A stretch of 64,000 nt of DNA. Source: Telopea speciosissima (taxonomy: Eukaryota; Streptophyta; Magnoliopsida; Proteales; Proteaceae). The stretch covers positions 3,798,927-3,862,926 of the forward strand of contig NC_057925.1 in NCBI RefSeq assembly GCF_018873765.1. Reading direction: 5' to 3'. The notes under the pieces are model-generated. The model ran no database searches and was not told the origin of the DNA. It saw nothing but the letters and a program-made list of their open reading frames with translations. The position numbers were made by a program, and so were the translations under genes. Below, piece after piece: positions 47,356-62,300 of the stretch (position 1 is the stretch's first letter; each line of letters opens with the position of its first letter).

Positions 47356-50300
47356 ATGCTACCAAAGGTTTCTCGGGGATTCTCCTTCTTTGGGACTGGG
47401 GGTCCCTTCATGTTTGATGAGAAGAAGGTTGATGGATCTGCCCCTAGTTCCAAAAGTTCTCCATCTCTTAAACTACAAACAGATAGAGATGTGTATAGAC
47501 CTGGTGAATCAGTTCTTGTGACTATTGAGATTTGTAACCCTGAGCCCACTTGTGAGAGAGCTGAAAGGGAGAACATGGCTAACAGCATATGTTCACTTCT
47601 GGTTGGAAGAATAGCTTTTGAACTGAAGGGAATCGAGAAGTTGGATACTCAGTGGTTTGCCACACAGAAACCATTTCCTGGGTCAAAGCAGAGGAGAGGT
47701 TTGTCTTGCTTTTCACTCTAAATTAACGGAGTATTTAAACTAAAATCCATTTGCATGCTTATTGCTATATGATGTTCTCCCTTTTCCTTCTTATGTAATT
47801 GCTATCAACATGTTCCAACAGTCCCATATGCGACACAGTGGTCAGTTGGACTGGAGGTTATTCTTTGCCTTTCTGAATCCTCCACTCTACAGGATGTATT
47901 TTTAGGGAGATGTCTCAATCATCATATTTGTAATCTTCACCAAGGAATTACTCTATGTTTTTGTCAATGCTATACATTGTATTGCTCTATTATGGGATGG
48001 ATAAGTAATGGATATTGAATCATACCAGATTGTTGGTATTCTCAACTTGAGTTATATATTTATTTATTTGTTGTTGGTTTAACTCAATATATATTTTTCT
48101 AAATGGCAACTGAAAAGTGAATTTGCATGTCAGAACAACAAAGACAGACACTGGATTAGGCCCCTACTTGAGAACCAGGTTGAGCTGATCAATTGAACGT
48201 TGAACTGTTCAATTTTAGTTTGTGGAATGTGGACAACAGTTGAAAGTTGAGTGCAGCTTGACTGATGGAATACATGTCAGTTATGAACTAAGAGTTGACA
48301 ATGAGTTTAGCCCAGAATTTTCTGTAACTGTATTAAGTACTAATTGATTCCTGTGTTGACTTATGAAATTCCATGAAGGATACGACCCTGAATAGAGTGG
48401 AATAGTGGATGCTTATTTGTTTGGTTGACCCTAATTATTAAGTTAAAGATTTGTTGAGTTATTTTGTGGCTAACAGATAAATTGATTAAATATATCAATC
48501 CATAAGAACCTTCTCTTCCTCCCTTTCCATCTTTTCTCTGACAAATAATGAAAAATTCATTAGGGCCCCATTTGTTTAGAGGGGAAGGTGGGGTGGGATT
48601 TTGAAGTGCCACATTAGCATTTTCTCACCCCAATTCTCCCACCTCACCTAAGTCCCCTCTAAACAAATGGAGCCTAGAGGAATACACAGTGAAGAGTTTC
48701 AAAAAAAACAACAGGCCCCAGAACCATTAAAGCAATTGTAGGTCTGCCAACTAAATAGGGTCAGCTACATGGATCCTTGCTCTCCAATCAGCTCTATTTG
48801 AGGTCATACTTGATACAAGGCCTAAGCTATGCTTGTCTTTCCTCACCACTTCTCCTAGGGTCATTTTAGGACTGCCACTGGCTCTTTTAGTTCCTTCAAT
48901 CTTAATCAAATCACTTCTCCGTACTGGAGCATCCAAAGGCCTTTGTTGAACACCTCAAACGAATCTCTTAGCTTATAATGTATTAGAGCTACTCCCAAAT
49001 CAGATGATCATTCCTTACTTTATCCTTCCTAGTTTTGCCACACATTCATCTCAACATCTCCGCTACACTGAGTTTATCTATATGATGCTTCTTAACTGCT
49101 CAACATTCCACTCCATACATCATAGCCGGTCGTATGACTGTCGTATAAAATTTTCTTGTAAGTTTTAAAGGAATACGTTGATCACACAACACTTCGGATG
49201 CGCTTCTCTACTTCATCCATCCTATTTTATTTCTCTTTTAAACACCATCCTCTATATCACCTTCTTTATTTATGATTGAGCCTAGATACCTAAGTAATCA
49301 CTTTGTGGAATCTCGGTCTCATCAATTTTCACCACCTCATTATCTGACCTGGTGTAACTAAAGTTACACACCATATAATTTCTCTTCATTTTACTTATCT
49401 TAAAATCTTATGATTCCAAGGTTGATCTCCGTAACTCCAATTTGGCGTTAATCCCTGCTTTTCTCTCATCCACCAAAACAATATCATCAGCAAAAAACAT
49501 ACACCAAGGAACTTGATCTTGATTGTCTGTGGTTAAATCATCCATGATAAGTGCAAACAAATAAGGGCTTAAAGCTGATCCTTGATGTAAACCAACTGTA
49601 CAAAGCAAATATAACAAACATAAAATCTACTCTACACAACTTGTGTTTACAAAGGATAGAAGGCACCAAAACAAACCCTAGGCCTCACCACTCTCTATGA
49701 AGAGAGACATAAGCTTAATTCTCTAGTAGTTTCCATTCCTAAACGGCCCCAAGTAAACATTCATGAGTCATGATCTCCCTATTTGTATCCTAAAGGAAAC
49801 AACCTGTCCTTGACAGTCCATGTCATGCCCTGTTTGTTGGGGAATAGGTCAGAAACCACATTGTTAACTCTGGTAAACATTTTTTTTAGGGGAGCCGGGG
49901 TTGGGAGGGGGGGGGGGGGCCCTCCCCATTGTAAGATAATATTGATTTGGGGTCTTAGCGAATCAATTTCTTTAATGATAACATGGGCATCTGCCCCAAT
50001 GCTAAGTATTTGGAAGACAATTTCATTTGTCGATGTATATTTGAAAGAATCATTCCTGCACAGTGCATACAATGCTTCAAGTTTGGAAAAAACATGCTTA
50101 TGAACATGAGTATCAACTTTGTGCATCTTGATGTCACATTACTGTGCTTTTTAGTTCTAGACTGTAGGGGCACAAACTTGGTAATGAATTTGTAATGTTC
50201 CACAGTTATGTGGTATTTTGTTATGGGCTTTGATTTCCTACACAGTGCACATAGGAAGCCCTTCCTATATGGCCCCTATTATCTGCCATCTGGATTTCTA

Positions 50301-53300
50301 GGGGGTCCAAATTTTGGGGGTCCTGAGTGCCCTACTCACGTATCCAAGTTTCAGCCCTAATGGAAAAATAAAGCTTTTTGAAAAATAAGCAAAGTAGCTG
50401 TCCATGTGGCATAATAAGGCTTTAAAAGTTCGTTGAAAATCAAGCTTGTGCTTAAATAGTTGAAAATAAATGGACACTTGAAAATAGATGGGAAAGTGCT
50501 GATACAATGGGTAGTATGTGATTGAATTTGGATATGAAATTTGAAAAATGGCAAAATCTGGAACTTATCCTATCTATCCAACGGTTGGAATTGCCAAATT
50601 TCCTTTCCACATGTCAAAAAACAAGGTGGGCCAAGTAGAAAACCCTTCCTATGTGGGCCATGCAAAGAGCCTTTTGCCTTTAATTACCTATTACAGAGAT
50701 GGTGTGTTTTGATTCTTTTTTTTTTTTTAGTTATTTACTGCTTTTCAGTTTTACGAAAAAGACAAATGATTACTTGTTGTATATTTGCAAATTATTTTGC
50801 CTTTTATATTAAAATATATAGTCTGTACAACCACTATAGGTGATAAAGTCACATGGTTGATTATTCATACTACCCTGCAGCCATCATTTTTGTATAGCCA
50901 TATGTATGAGCTGCCAACTCACCTCTGGGATTTGCCATGCATAGTCTGGGTCTTGTGCCAAATATGACCTCAGATAGAGCCTATTGGAGGGCAAGGATCC
51001 ATGTTGTCGACACCATGTAGCTGAGATTTTCCTAAAATCCTGGGCTATCCTCTTTCCTCTTATTTTCATTTTTCATTTTCCATTTCTCACTTTTCTTATC
51101 TCATTTCTTCATTCCTCTTACTTTACTTTCACTTTGTGAGGACCTCAGTTTTCCCTACTTTGTTTTAAAAGGTTCAATGTATTGTTGGGATAAGGCTGAG
51201 TTGTTGTTGTAGGTGGTCAGATTTCACAGTGTTTTTTAAACATTAGAATCCCTAGTTTGTTCTTTAAGACAAAATTTTCAGAGAAGACAAAGGCAAACAA
51301 TATGCACCCAAACATTCATGAGCAATAAATTATCATTTTTGAGTAAGACATTCATCATTGCTTTTTTGGCCAAATACGTGCTAACATGGAGATCTTTCTT
51401 GTTATTAATTGATATGGCTTAATTTTGTTATTGATTTGTGCAGGTGAACAGGTTTTTCTAGACTGTTCTACACCTTCCATCATTTCAAATCAGATCATTT
51501 CCTCAGGCGGCACTAAAACATGTAAGCCACTCTGCACTCCTATAACTGAACTAAATTTAGTGCTAAAATCAGGACAAAATATTTTAGAATGTAGACTATT
51601 GTGCGGCCACCTTGTTCTGCCTTTGTAATAGTAGTATTTCACTTAAGGGGAGAAATTGAGAATCTTTACGTGGTGTAGGGAATATGTGTGATTTTGAAAA
51701 AACTAAAAGGGGTAATGCATGGGCATATGAGTAACAATAATGGAGACTTGGAGAGATAAAAAGGAGCATTGCTATTAATAATATTGTGCCAAATAAAAGG
51801 GGAAGAATAGGGATCTTGCTAGGGGTAGTATTACCCCTTCTTATTTTCCTTACAAGTTAAAAAAGGGAACTAACCCCACTATGCAGCCAGCTTCAGAAAG
51901 ATCACACAGCTACAATGGTTTCTCTGCTCACTTAAACTCAAATTTTCTTCCTTTTTCATTTATTCGATGGGTACGTCCTGATTCTTGAATAGAGTTGAAA
52001 TTGGGTCCTTTTAACTCCAGTAGCATGAGCTATCTGGAACAACACTTTGATAGACCCTATGCTCCTCATAATGGTAACTGGGTTTGTGCCCTTATTATCC
52101 TCTTAATGGTAACTGAGTTTGTCCTATTTTCTTTATTTCTAGTCTTCTATGAGTAAGCATGAGTAGTAATCCTCCATGACTGCATTGCAGTAAATCCATG
52201 GGCTATGGAAGTTCCTAATGCTAATCCAAGAAACATCTCAACTAGGTTTTGTAGTCTGCAACAAATGTTAAATCAGTGCTCAATATATTGCTATACATTG
52301 CTTGAGAATTGGCAAATGGGGAAGTAACCTACTGATTCCTGATTGGATTCACGAAGGCTGTGATAGTTGGCATAATTTCTTGTACTGGATGATTTATTGT
52401 TGAACGGAGTTTTACAAGCATGAGACTGTATTGTAGTCCTTTGAGGCAAGTGTTCAGTGAAATATCTCTGGGGCTTAAGGCTCATGATCAAGTGCAAGAC
52501 TTTTTTTGTTTGGTTGTGAATCGATTAATTGTAATTATATTGAATCAACTCAAGAAAGCTGGCTGTATGTTTAGGAGGCTGTGCAATTGGCACGGGCCCA
52601 AACAGGGCCCACTACAAAAAGCGACTGAAACCCCTTTACTTATCAATTAACAAAATTATCTGATGCAGATCTGTTGAGAACCGTGGGATGGGAATATTCC
52701 CTCTTTGTTATTAGGGTTTTATTTATTTTTTCTTATTTTACCTTTTTGCCCTTGGGGTTGTAATTCTTATTATAAATAAAGAGGACCTCTGTCATTTATG
52801 ACAAGTCACATCATTCCCAAAACCTCTGATTCTGTAATACTCCTCCATCGGATTTGGTCGATCTATCTAGTTGGGTCGAACCGTACCGAGGGGGCTTCGC
52901 CCTGCATCTCAGAAAAAAGTTCCATTCAGGTTGCCACAAAAAATGTCGGAGCGGGTTATTCTTCGAAACGGGTACAAGAATTCGAGACATACATAACAAA
53001 ATGTAGAACCCTTAATGTAACATTGCCTATTCTATACATTGTTTGAATGCTATGAGACATAATTGGCAAGTAAAACAAGTAAATTATGCAATAATAGATG
53101 AAGACACGTAATATGAATAATTATTTAAGAAATAATTAAAGACTTAAAGTTTCTACTACAAAGTACAGTGAACAATGCGTATTTTTTTTGTCATATAAAA
53201 CATCTACCCCCTTACAACAAGTATGGCATATTATTTTTTTCAAAAAATAGTTTTTGGGGATAGTAACTTTACCTGTAATGGTTGAATGTAGCCAAATCTT

Positions 53301-56300
53301 CCACAGTAAGTAGCAATTGATCTCTTCATAGTGATGTATCAACCCCCGGTAGTGTATCCCAATAGTATTGATTGATGATGTGGCAAAAAATATGATCCAA
53401 GCCTTTTCCCCCTTTTCTAGGTTTAAATCCATGAAATTGATGAGTTTTGTTCGAAATTTTGAACTAAGGGTCGAGACCCTGCCTATTTATAATGGGTTTC
53501 GTACCATTTCGGCGAGACGGTGCGAAGTGTACAGACATCTCGCCGAAATTTCAGTTGAGGTTTACCTAAATTGTGTAGAATAGAGATCTCATATGAGATC
53601 TTGTCTTGACCAGGTTGAGATCCTCGAGTTTCCCGAGATCTCGTCGAGTTTTAGAACTATGCATGAGATCAAAGGCTCAATACATATATAACCCAACTCA
53701 AGGCTTATTCCCAATAAGATAAGCCCCATAGATGACTTATCTGCATCAAAGCCAGTGGATATCCATATTCCGATCATTATGTCACTCTCTAATTGCTTCA
53801 TGAAAGATTGTGTACACTTGGTTTATGGCTATGTGTGGTACAACTAATGCTATTATTACTACATCCATCAGAGAAGCTTCTCTAAGAGGGTCAGGAATCT
53901 GCCATATGGTAGACTAGTTGCCACTCTATTCATCATAGGTGTGAATCGTGTGATGCATCATGCATGTAGTATGTTTCAGCTGGAATGGAGTTCTCCATGT
54001 GCCAAAATAAACAGGAGGCTGTCTAGAGGGGAAAGAAATTCTTTTCTATTATACCAGCTACTGTGACTTGGAGTTTGTGGCGTGAAATGAATTAGATGGC
54101 ATCCCAAAATCATGCTGAATCAGCATATAGAGTTTCTGCACTGGCTAAAGAGAAAATTATCCCTTGGGATTCTATCTGCAAATAGTTTTCTGAGATGTCC
54201 CCATCTAACACAAGAAGAGACAGGTGGTTTTTTATTCTTTTTTGTGTAATTTCCAGTCTGTTGAATTCTGTAAAGCTTCTGACTTTGGGGCTTTGTGAAG
54301 CGTAGTAGATCTTTATAAAATGTTAAACATGGTTGAAAAGTAAACTATTTGAAAAATGTTTTGATGGAAAATAGAAGGGAAAAGTGCTATACAGTATGGC
54401 CCTATGGGTTGGGGCGCGGCTATTCCAGAGGAACCCTATCTATCCAATGGTGAGAATAACCAGAGAATCCCTCAACGTGGCTCAATTAGGTAAATCCTGT
54501 AGAGAAGCTCTCTAAGTGACCCTTATCTTGTAGTAGTAGTTGTTGTTACTCAACTTGAAAAAGCTTTATCCCAACCGGTTGGAATCATTTTTTCGCTATT
54601 CTACTCTGTTTAAAGTCATATTTGCCCTATTTTGTTACTATTGTTATTTACCTTTTTTTTTTTTTTTTTTTTTGAAAACTCTTTATGAGTTATGTTTCTC
54701 CTTAATGTTAATAATAATCACCATCATTAGTGGTATTATTATTATTATTATTTGAATGAGTAGATTCCTGCCTCTAATGGATTTTGTGCTTGTATTGGAC
54801 CTTAGATCAATCATGTGTGTGTGAGCTTGAGATGATGGCCTTAACGTGTAGATTCCTTCAGGTGACTGAGCCTTAGTCTTGAGTTCGAGCTCGAGTCAAG
54901 CTAACATACTATTGGCTCCACTCAGCTAATTAATGGCCTTATTCTGTGCATTTTTTTTAGCAAAAATGTTATTATCATTATTATTTTTGATAAATAGCAA
55001 TTTATTAATATTTAGGTTAGTTGCTTTCATATATCAAATAATTCTTCTGTTATGTGCATGGTAGTTTTGATCTTTAATATTTCCATACTAATCAAAATTT
55101 TCTAGATTTGTAACAGTATTTTGATCAAATTTATTTGATTCTTACTTGTTGCTTGTTGAAAATTTTTCATCTGCAGACATAGTACGAACAGAGCTACCAA
55201 AGATCATACCTCCATCATACAGGGGTGCCACTATTCGTTATCTCTATTATGTTAGAACTACACTTTCTGGACAGTGGTTGATATTGGAGAATGGCCATTC
55301 CAGTATGGAGCGCAAGGATCTGATTCAGCTGGTTGGTATTTTAGCTTCTGTAGTAGATTTAAACAGTTTCTGAAATAAACTTCAGTTCTGTTGTTTTAGC
55401 TCTGTGCATTGCTTCATGGTGCACTCTTATTGACAGAGTTATCATTGTTCTTTTCTTCCCACTTTTCTATTTTCCTTTTCCATTTCCTTGAATGAATTTT
55501 GTGTTACAGAGCAAATTTTCTTATTAGAAGGTTATCTCCAGTTTGGTCCTCCTGAGTCCTGACCATTAGATTGGGTTGTTATCATCTAGATGGTCCTGTT
55601 GTCAAACTTAGTGATCTATTTAAACCGTATGGCTATCATCAATTGGATTCTCTGCTTCGTATTTTCAGCAGTCCATTCCACAACCCCCTCCCCCCCCCCC
55701 AAAAAAAATAACTTTTCAACCACTTTTCAAAACCTGTTGTGATGCATTGATCTCTGATTACCATAGTTGTCACGGCGTTTAGAGGCGGTGGAGAGGGTCA
55801 AAAGTAAGGCGACACCAAGTAGGTGGTCAAGGTGTCCAAGGTGCCTGGACGCCTTGACAACTATGCTGATTACACCATTTTTTTTTCCTTTCTTGAGCCT
55901 TCCTCCTTGAGGCTTCCTGCGTATTTGAAGGTTATCTCCAGTTTGGTCATCAATCTAGGGAAAAGTACCATTGTCAGAGTAAGGAAATGTGATGATAAGC
56001 TGGTATGAATGGGTGTCTGATATTTTCATTGCTTTGTAGTCTCTCTCTCCTTCCTCTGGGAAGTGAATTGATTGTTGAGATGCTCCAAGGAGAGCATGCC
56101 CTATGGAAACGAAACATCTTTGGATGTTACCCTTGTCCAAACTGCCCTTGCAAATCTTCAACTCACTATATTTCCCTTAGAATGTTGGCTGTGGTCGCTG
56201 AAAGGATTAAAAGACTACAAATGGATTTTTTTAATGGAAAGGAAAGGGAGAGAAACAAGGTTTAGAACTTTGGTGGATTAAGAATTCTAAAGGTCATAAA

Positions 56301-59300
56301 TGAATCATGCTGTACTTAGGAAATGGGTATGAAGCTTTGATAGTGAGCAGGGGAACCTTTGGGGGATGATTATTGGTGTAGAATATGATGGTTCCAGTTG
56401 GAGACGGAAACCAAAGAAGATCAACTCTTGTTATGGGACTTCCTTGTACAAAGGAGTTATGAAAGCACATGAAGTTATCTTCCTGAGATCTATTATACTA
56501 GGACAGATTTGGGAGAAGGTGGGGATCTTTGGGGGGGGGGGGGGGGGCTGATTGATATGGTACAATTATATGACCTTTGCCCAAGGCTATATCACTTCTT
56601 CCATTAATAATTACTCCAGATCCATTCTTGCTTCAAAATTGTCGATGAAAGAATTATTTGCAACCCTCTCCCAATAAGGAAATTAAATAAAATAGAGTTG
56701 GAGGGATGCAACTTTTCTTCTAACATAGTGGCAGAGGCCCCTTGTGAAGGGGTGGGCTGAGTAGTGTGAAATGAAGGAATTAGGAAGATTCTTGAGGAAG
56801 GCACTTTATGAGTCCATTTTGTCAAGATGGGAGATTAGTTCACCTATTCATCAGATTTGCTGGAAGTCAGTTCTTAGTTCCTCCAATATTGGAAGCCTTC
56901 TTGTAGGTTCTTGCTCTTGACAAGGAGCTCAGTATTGATAAGCTCCAAGATGCCCACTGGAGATGGGGTGGGGGCATTCACTGTGGAGAACAAATTTTGG
57001 GTAATATATTTTTGATAGGGAGAGTAGACAGAGGATTATGGTTCAGCCCCTTGCCCTCTCCCTCCTACTATTCATGGGACCAAGTGATTAAGAGGTTGGA
57101 AGCATTGGCAGGAGACCAAAACTTCCCATGTCCTTCTCTTTCTCCTTTATCCATTTTTTTGTGGGATCTCTTTGCGCATCCTTGCACTCTCCTGGAAAGT
57201 CCCCTTCCTCATTCCTTTTATTCCCTCCATTTTCTACCATCCAAGAAATTAGAAGAATTCCTATGCTTTGTCTGTATAGTGGGAGTGTGTGTGGCTGAGC
57301 CAAAACCATAGTTGTCTAGGCAATGCCTAGGCATCCAGGCACCTTTTGCTGGAAGGGTGCCATGGTCTCCTAGGCGACACCTATTCAACGCCTTGACATC
57401 TTGTTGGTGTTGCCTTGATTTTTCCCTCCTCCAAAGCCTAGGATCACCTAGATGCCATGACAACTGTGGCCAAAACTGGGCTGAACTCACAGTCTTGGCC
57501 AGACTGATAATGGTATGTTGTGTGTTGGAGTATTGTCTCCACCACACTTATATTACTTCACTAATAATAAGAAAGAAATTACATACACCTCCCTAGGGAG
57601 GTAAAAGGTAAAAAAGGAAAATTACAACATAAGGTAACTTGGCAACAAACTAGTTCCTGAACTGCCCTTATTACATAAACTCTAACAGTGTGGACGACAA
57701 CTTTTTCCTGGATTTAGTTGCTCAACCACCTGCCACATTCACTTTTGTAAGATAGGTTTCCTCTATTATCAAATTGGCAAATACATAATTTGCTAGTTAG
57801 AAGTGTTTTTCGATCAATCATGTTATGCCTTAACTTTTGTAGAGTCGGTTCTGTTTATTGATTTAATGTATGTGTATGGAGTTTCAATTCTCATTATTAT
57901 TTTTTTTTGGGATAGAAAGCTCTCATTATTTTATCATTTTTTGTATCTGCTGCTGGGTTTCCATATTTCTGATACTATTTTTTTAAAGGAATTTACATGT
58001 AGTTTCTTGTGAATTTTCTCAATCAGACTGCCCTGTCAAGAGTTTGGTGATTATACGTATGGTTAGGGACTCTGTTATCATGCTAGGTTGGTCAAACTAG
58101 TGGATCTCTCTTGCTAGTCTCCATAAATATCTTCTTTCGTCCATTGTGTCTAGATATCTAGGAATAATTCCTAATGTTTTCTGTGATGATGAAGTTGATT
58201 CTGATATATCACTATATGAAACATGTGTTCTTTGTGGTAATTGTTTTTTCGGCTTGTATGCTTGGTGAATAGATTCAATTTCATATGCAATTGCTTAAGT
58301 TTCTGTTAGGTTTGATATTTTTCGCCTCTGCTAGTCTACGCTGCCACCCTTGGAAAAATTGTATGCATAGTTAACAGTTGTCACAGACTCACAGCGTCTA
58401 GGCGACCTAATGCATTGGAGGGGGCCTGGACGTAAGGCTATACCAATAAGGCGACCAATTTGACCAAGGCGACCAATTTGACCAAGGCGCCTGGACGCTT
58501 AGGTGTCTCCTAGGATGCACCTTGACAACTATGATTGTACGGCTGTATAGGGTTTTTTTTAAAAAAAAAAATAAAAATAAATGTATCCTTCATGTTTAGT
58601 TGTGTTAATAATCAGCAAACTCTGCAGGAAGCTCGTGCTCCATTGCAAATATGGATCACACAGAAGACCAGTAGCTTGCTAAATGAAGAAGGTCAATATG
58701 ATGGTATACTCCTCATTTATATAAGCTGTGAAGATGTAATTTATGTTCTTGAAATTGCCTTGTGCTATTAACAGTTAAAAGAATTTTGGGTGTTTGTTTT
58801 GTCATTAGTCATGATTTCAAATGTCTATGCATCTCAATTTGCAGAATCAGCTGGACATGGTTGAAGTTTCCTCCAACAGTAACATGCTAAACTTTATTTG
58901 CCACTAGTTACTTGCTATAACTAAAGCTTTTGGGTAGCACAATTCAACACTCTTACAGTGCTTCAAATAGAGGATAACTTGCAGGAGCAGAACAAAACTT
59001 GATGCCAAACAAGTTCAAGTGTTTATCCCATTCTTCAAAACCCTACCAAATGATCCAAGGGCTGTTTGATTCTTTGATCGTCTGATTACTACATTTCCCA
59101 TGGAGCTTATGCAACGATCATTGCCAAGACAGTCTCCCCTTGGTGCCACGTATGGTGTTTCCACGTGAGTGCGTGTCACGTGCAGGGCGGTGTGTGTACA
59201 GACATGATGTGAGGGAGGGTTGATACACATTGTTGTTTCCCTTACAGTTCAAGCTTTTAAGATAAGTGGTTGTAACACAAAATAGGCTGCAATATATGAA

Positions 59301-62300
59301 AAATTGATAGAGGAAGACTATTCTGTTGATTAGTTCGATACGACGATACATCCTTTTATTGACTCAAACCCTACAGAACAGTGATGAGAAATAACTGTAT
59401 TAACTACTACCAATCATTGACAAATAGGATTTTAGTAAAAGAAACAAAGTAACACTTAAAATTGGAAAATTGATAGCTGAAACTCAAAATAGAAACTTCC
59501 AGCTAGACTTCCTTGCAGCAGTAGAACTCTTTCTTCCAATGATATGTTGGTATCGATATTGTGGGCCCTATAAGGCTACAACTACTCCCATAGGGCTCCA
59601 ATTAGTTAACTAAGTATGAAAGCAAAAGAGATAGAGAAGTGAGGGAAATATTAGCATCGAAAGATGCTGCTGGCAGAACCTCCTGTTCTGGTGTTTCTCT
59701 TGCTCTGTGACACCCAGTCTGAAATAATCATCTACTGTTGGACCTCCTACATGATATCATCAGTGGATCTCAACTCTTGGAAGTATGGGAACATGGAAAT
59801 CAGCCACTGTATACAAGGATTTAAGTATCGGAATCAGGTATCGTATCAAAGGGGTGATTTTAAGAGACGTATTGTATGGAGAGACTCAAGATGCGCTAAA
59901 GGTATGCATGGAACTGGTCAGGAAATCCATGGATGTGCATATGTACATATAAAATACAATTTTGAAGCATACAACACCTTATTATGCAATATGTAAGTCT
60001 ATATCAGCTTGATGCACGGATTTGAGTAATTTTTACTTAATCTAGTGAAGGGAAGGAGGGTGAAAGCTTTCTGTTTGGGTACAGAAAAATGAAAAGCAAA
60101 TGTAGAAATAGTTTGAAATGAAATTAGGGTGAAGGATGGAATGGTATTGTATGATTGGGATTGGCTAGCGATAAAAGGAATTAGGGTTCTGTGTAGTTGG
60201 ATGAGAGTTTTAAGGATGAATGGGTTGGACATTGATGGACAGAAAATAGAAAGGGAGAAAACTCTCTTACGCTCAGATTTGATGGTAATTGATGGTACTG
60301 GTTCACAGTTTGAATGAAGTAGGTTATGAGGATGGTATGTTGGTGACTTTCGAATTAAGATAATGGTGAAAGAGGACTGACATTTTGGTTGGACTAGGCT
60401 GCCAAATCAGTAAACATTGAGGCGAATTTTTTTCTCGGACAGGCTAGGATGCGAGTAGAGGCTATCAATATAATTTCGTAACTATTTGGTGGTTCTCAAT
60501 AATTAAAAGAAGTTCTGTTTATGTACCTGTATTCTGCCAATTAAATACAAACAAGTGATTCTGCACCCAAAAAAAAAAAAGAAAAAAGAATTAAACGGAA
60601 TACGAGTCCAAAAATAAAAGTAGAAGGTAGAATAAGAGGATAGATATAATAACGAGGAATTCACCCTGGGTTTGAGGAAATCCACCTTCAAAAGTGTGTG
60701 TAGATCCGCAAAGAAATAGCATAAAGCTTGAGAGAAAATCATTTCATTGATTGTAAAATTCTTGCCAAGGGTATATATACTTAAGTAAGCCTAAGGCCTA
60801 AAAGCCCACAAACAATTTATTATGATATGGTCACTGCAAAACAAAACTATCTTTGACCGGACATGTTGCCTAACCTATCCAACCTATTAAAAACTGTACA
60901 TACTACGGACAAACCTTAATTATACAAGAACCAGGCCTAAGAGTACCTTACATGGATGCAACAAGCAAATAACCCTTATCTGGCCTGCAACATTATTCAT
61001 CTTAAGATGGTCCCAGCCCCCTTCTTTCTTTCTTCTTGCCTTTCTTAAACTTTCAATCATCCCTGTGACTCCAAATTGTTATCCTTGTGTATGTGTTTGA
61101 ACAGTCAAGGAGCCCTCTATCATGATGAGAGAAATTTGAGATGTTTCTGTGGCTTATATTCTATGGATGTTGTTGCCACGCCGCTCACATTATATTGAAG
61201 TTGTTAATCAAACTATAGTTTATTTTTGGGGGTTATAGTCTGGGACCGAGGGTACCATCCCCTGACTGGAACCCGTTAGGACTCGAACTGAACTATATAG
61301 AAGCATCCTGAATCTGGTCTATTGACACACACAATCATAGTTGAAAAAAAAAATAAAGGTGATCTGATTTTGTAAATTGTTTGGCGAACCCAGAGGAAGC
61401 CTTAAATGGTTGCTTAGAGTAGCAAGATCTCATATGATTTTCTGCTTATACTTGGCCCTTTGTTCCTGTGCTTTAAGATGAACACAATTGTCAAGCTCCA
61501 ACTTGTGTGCTTCATTTCAATATTCATCCATTTGAACCACTACATTTTGATAGATAGTATCCATCTGCATTTTGATGCTTTTCAGTATTCATATTGAAAG
61601 AATAGCATGTGAGGAACTTAACTGTGCTGGTCAATGTTTGCAGGGATTTTGCCTGCTATGACCATCCAAACAGATATTTATTGGAAAGAGAAGGATGCAG
61701 ATTCTGAATGGGTAGGCATTTGACCATATTGGGTGGCACTTATTTATTCTATTCCATGTGGCTTGTTGGAAATCCTTTCAGTGTTCTGTTTATGCTTTTG
61801 AACGTACGGACAACCACATTAAGAATATTTTGAAGTTTCAATGATGCATGTACAAGTTGTAATTGAATATTTGTCACAACTAACCAGTTCTTTGAATTAA
61901 AAGCATTTATACTGTATTTACAGGCTAGAGCCAATGAAACATTTGATGGAGTTGAAGAAGGCTATGAAAGCTCAAGGGATGAGATCTCATCTGTTTCTTC
62001 TTACAATCCTGCAAAGGGAAATCTAGAGCGGGCTTTTGGAAGTTCTTTATCCTTGCAATCATCTGCAGCAAGGTCTTCAAACAAAGATCTGTCATATCCC
62101 CAAGGAGAACATTCCAGTTTGTCTTCATATGTGGCACTTCCCCAGCTCTCTGTAACTGAGGTCTTATATGATCCTGTTGGGGGTAAGCTTCTTTCCCCCC
62201 CCCCCTATTCTGGAATCTAGAACTATTTTCTCCTTAGCTTCTCTATAGAAAAGAGTTTTTTTTTTTTCTGGTGAAGTTTACTACGTCTTTAACATATTGT

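Noticed and set aside
58850-58875. Possible extra short Rgp1 exon after TTTGCAG at about 58844
   Set aside because: It would have to join a phase-1 donor, and its sequence breaks the conserved reading frame between exons 4 and 5, which join directly in frame.
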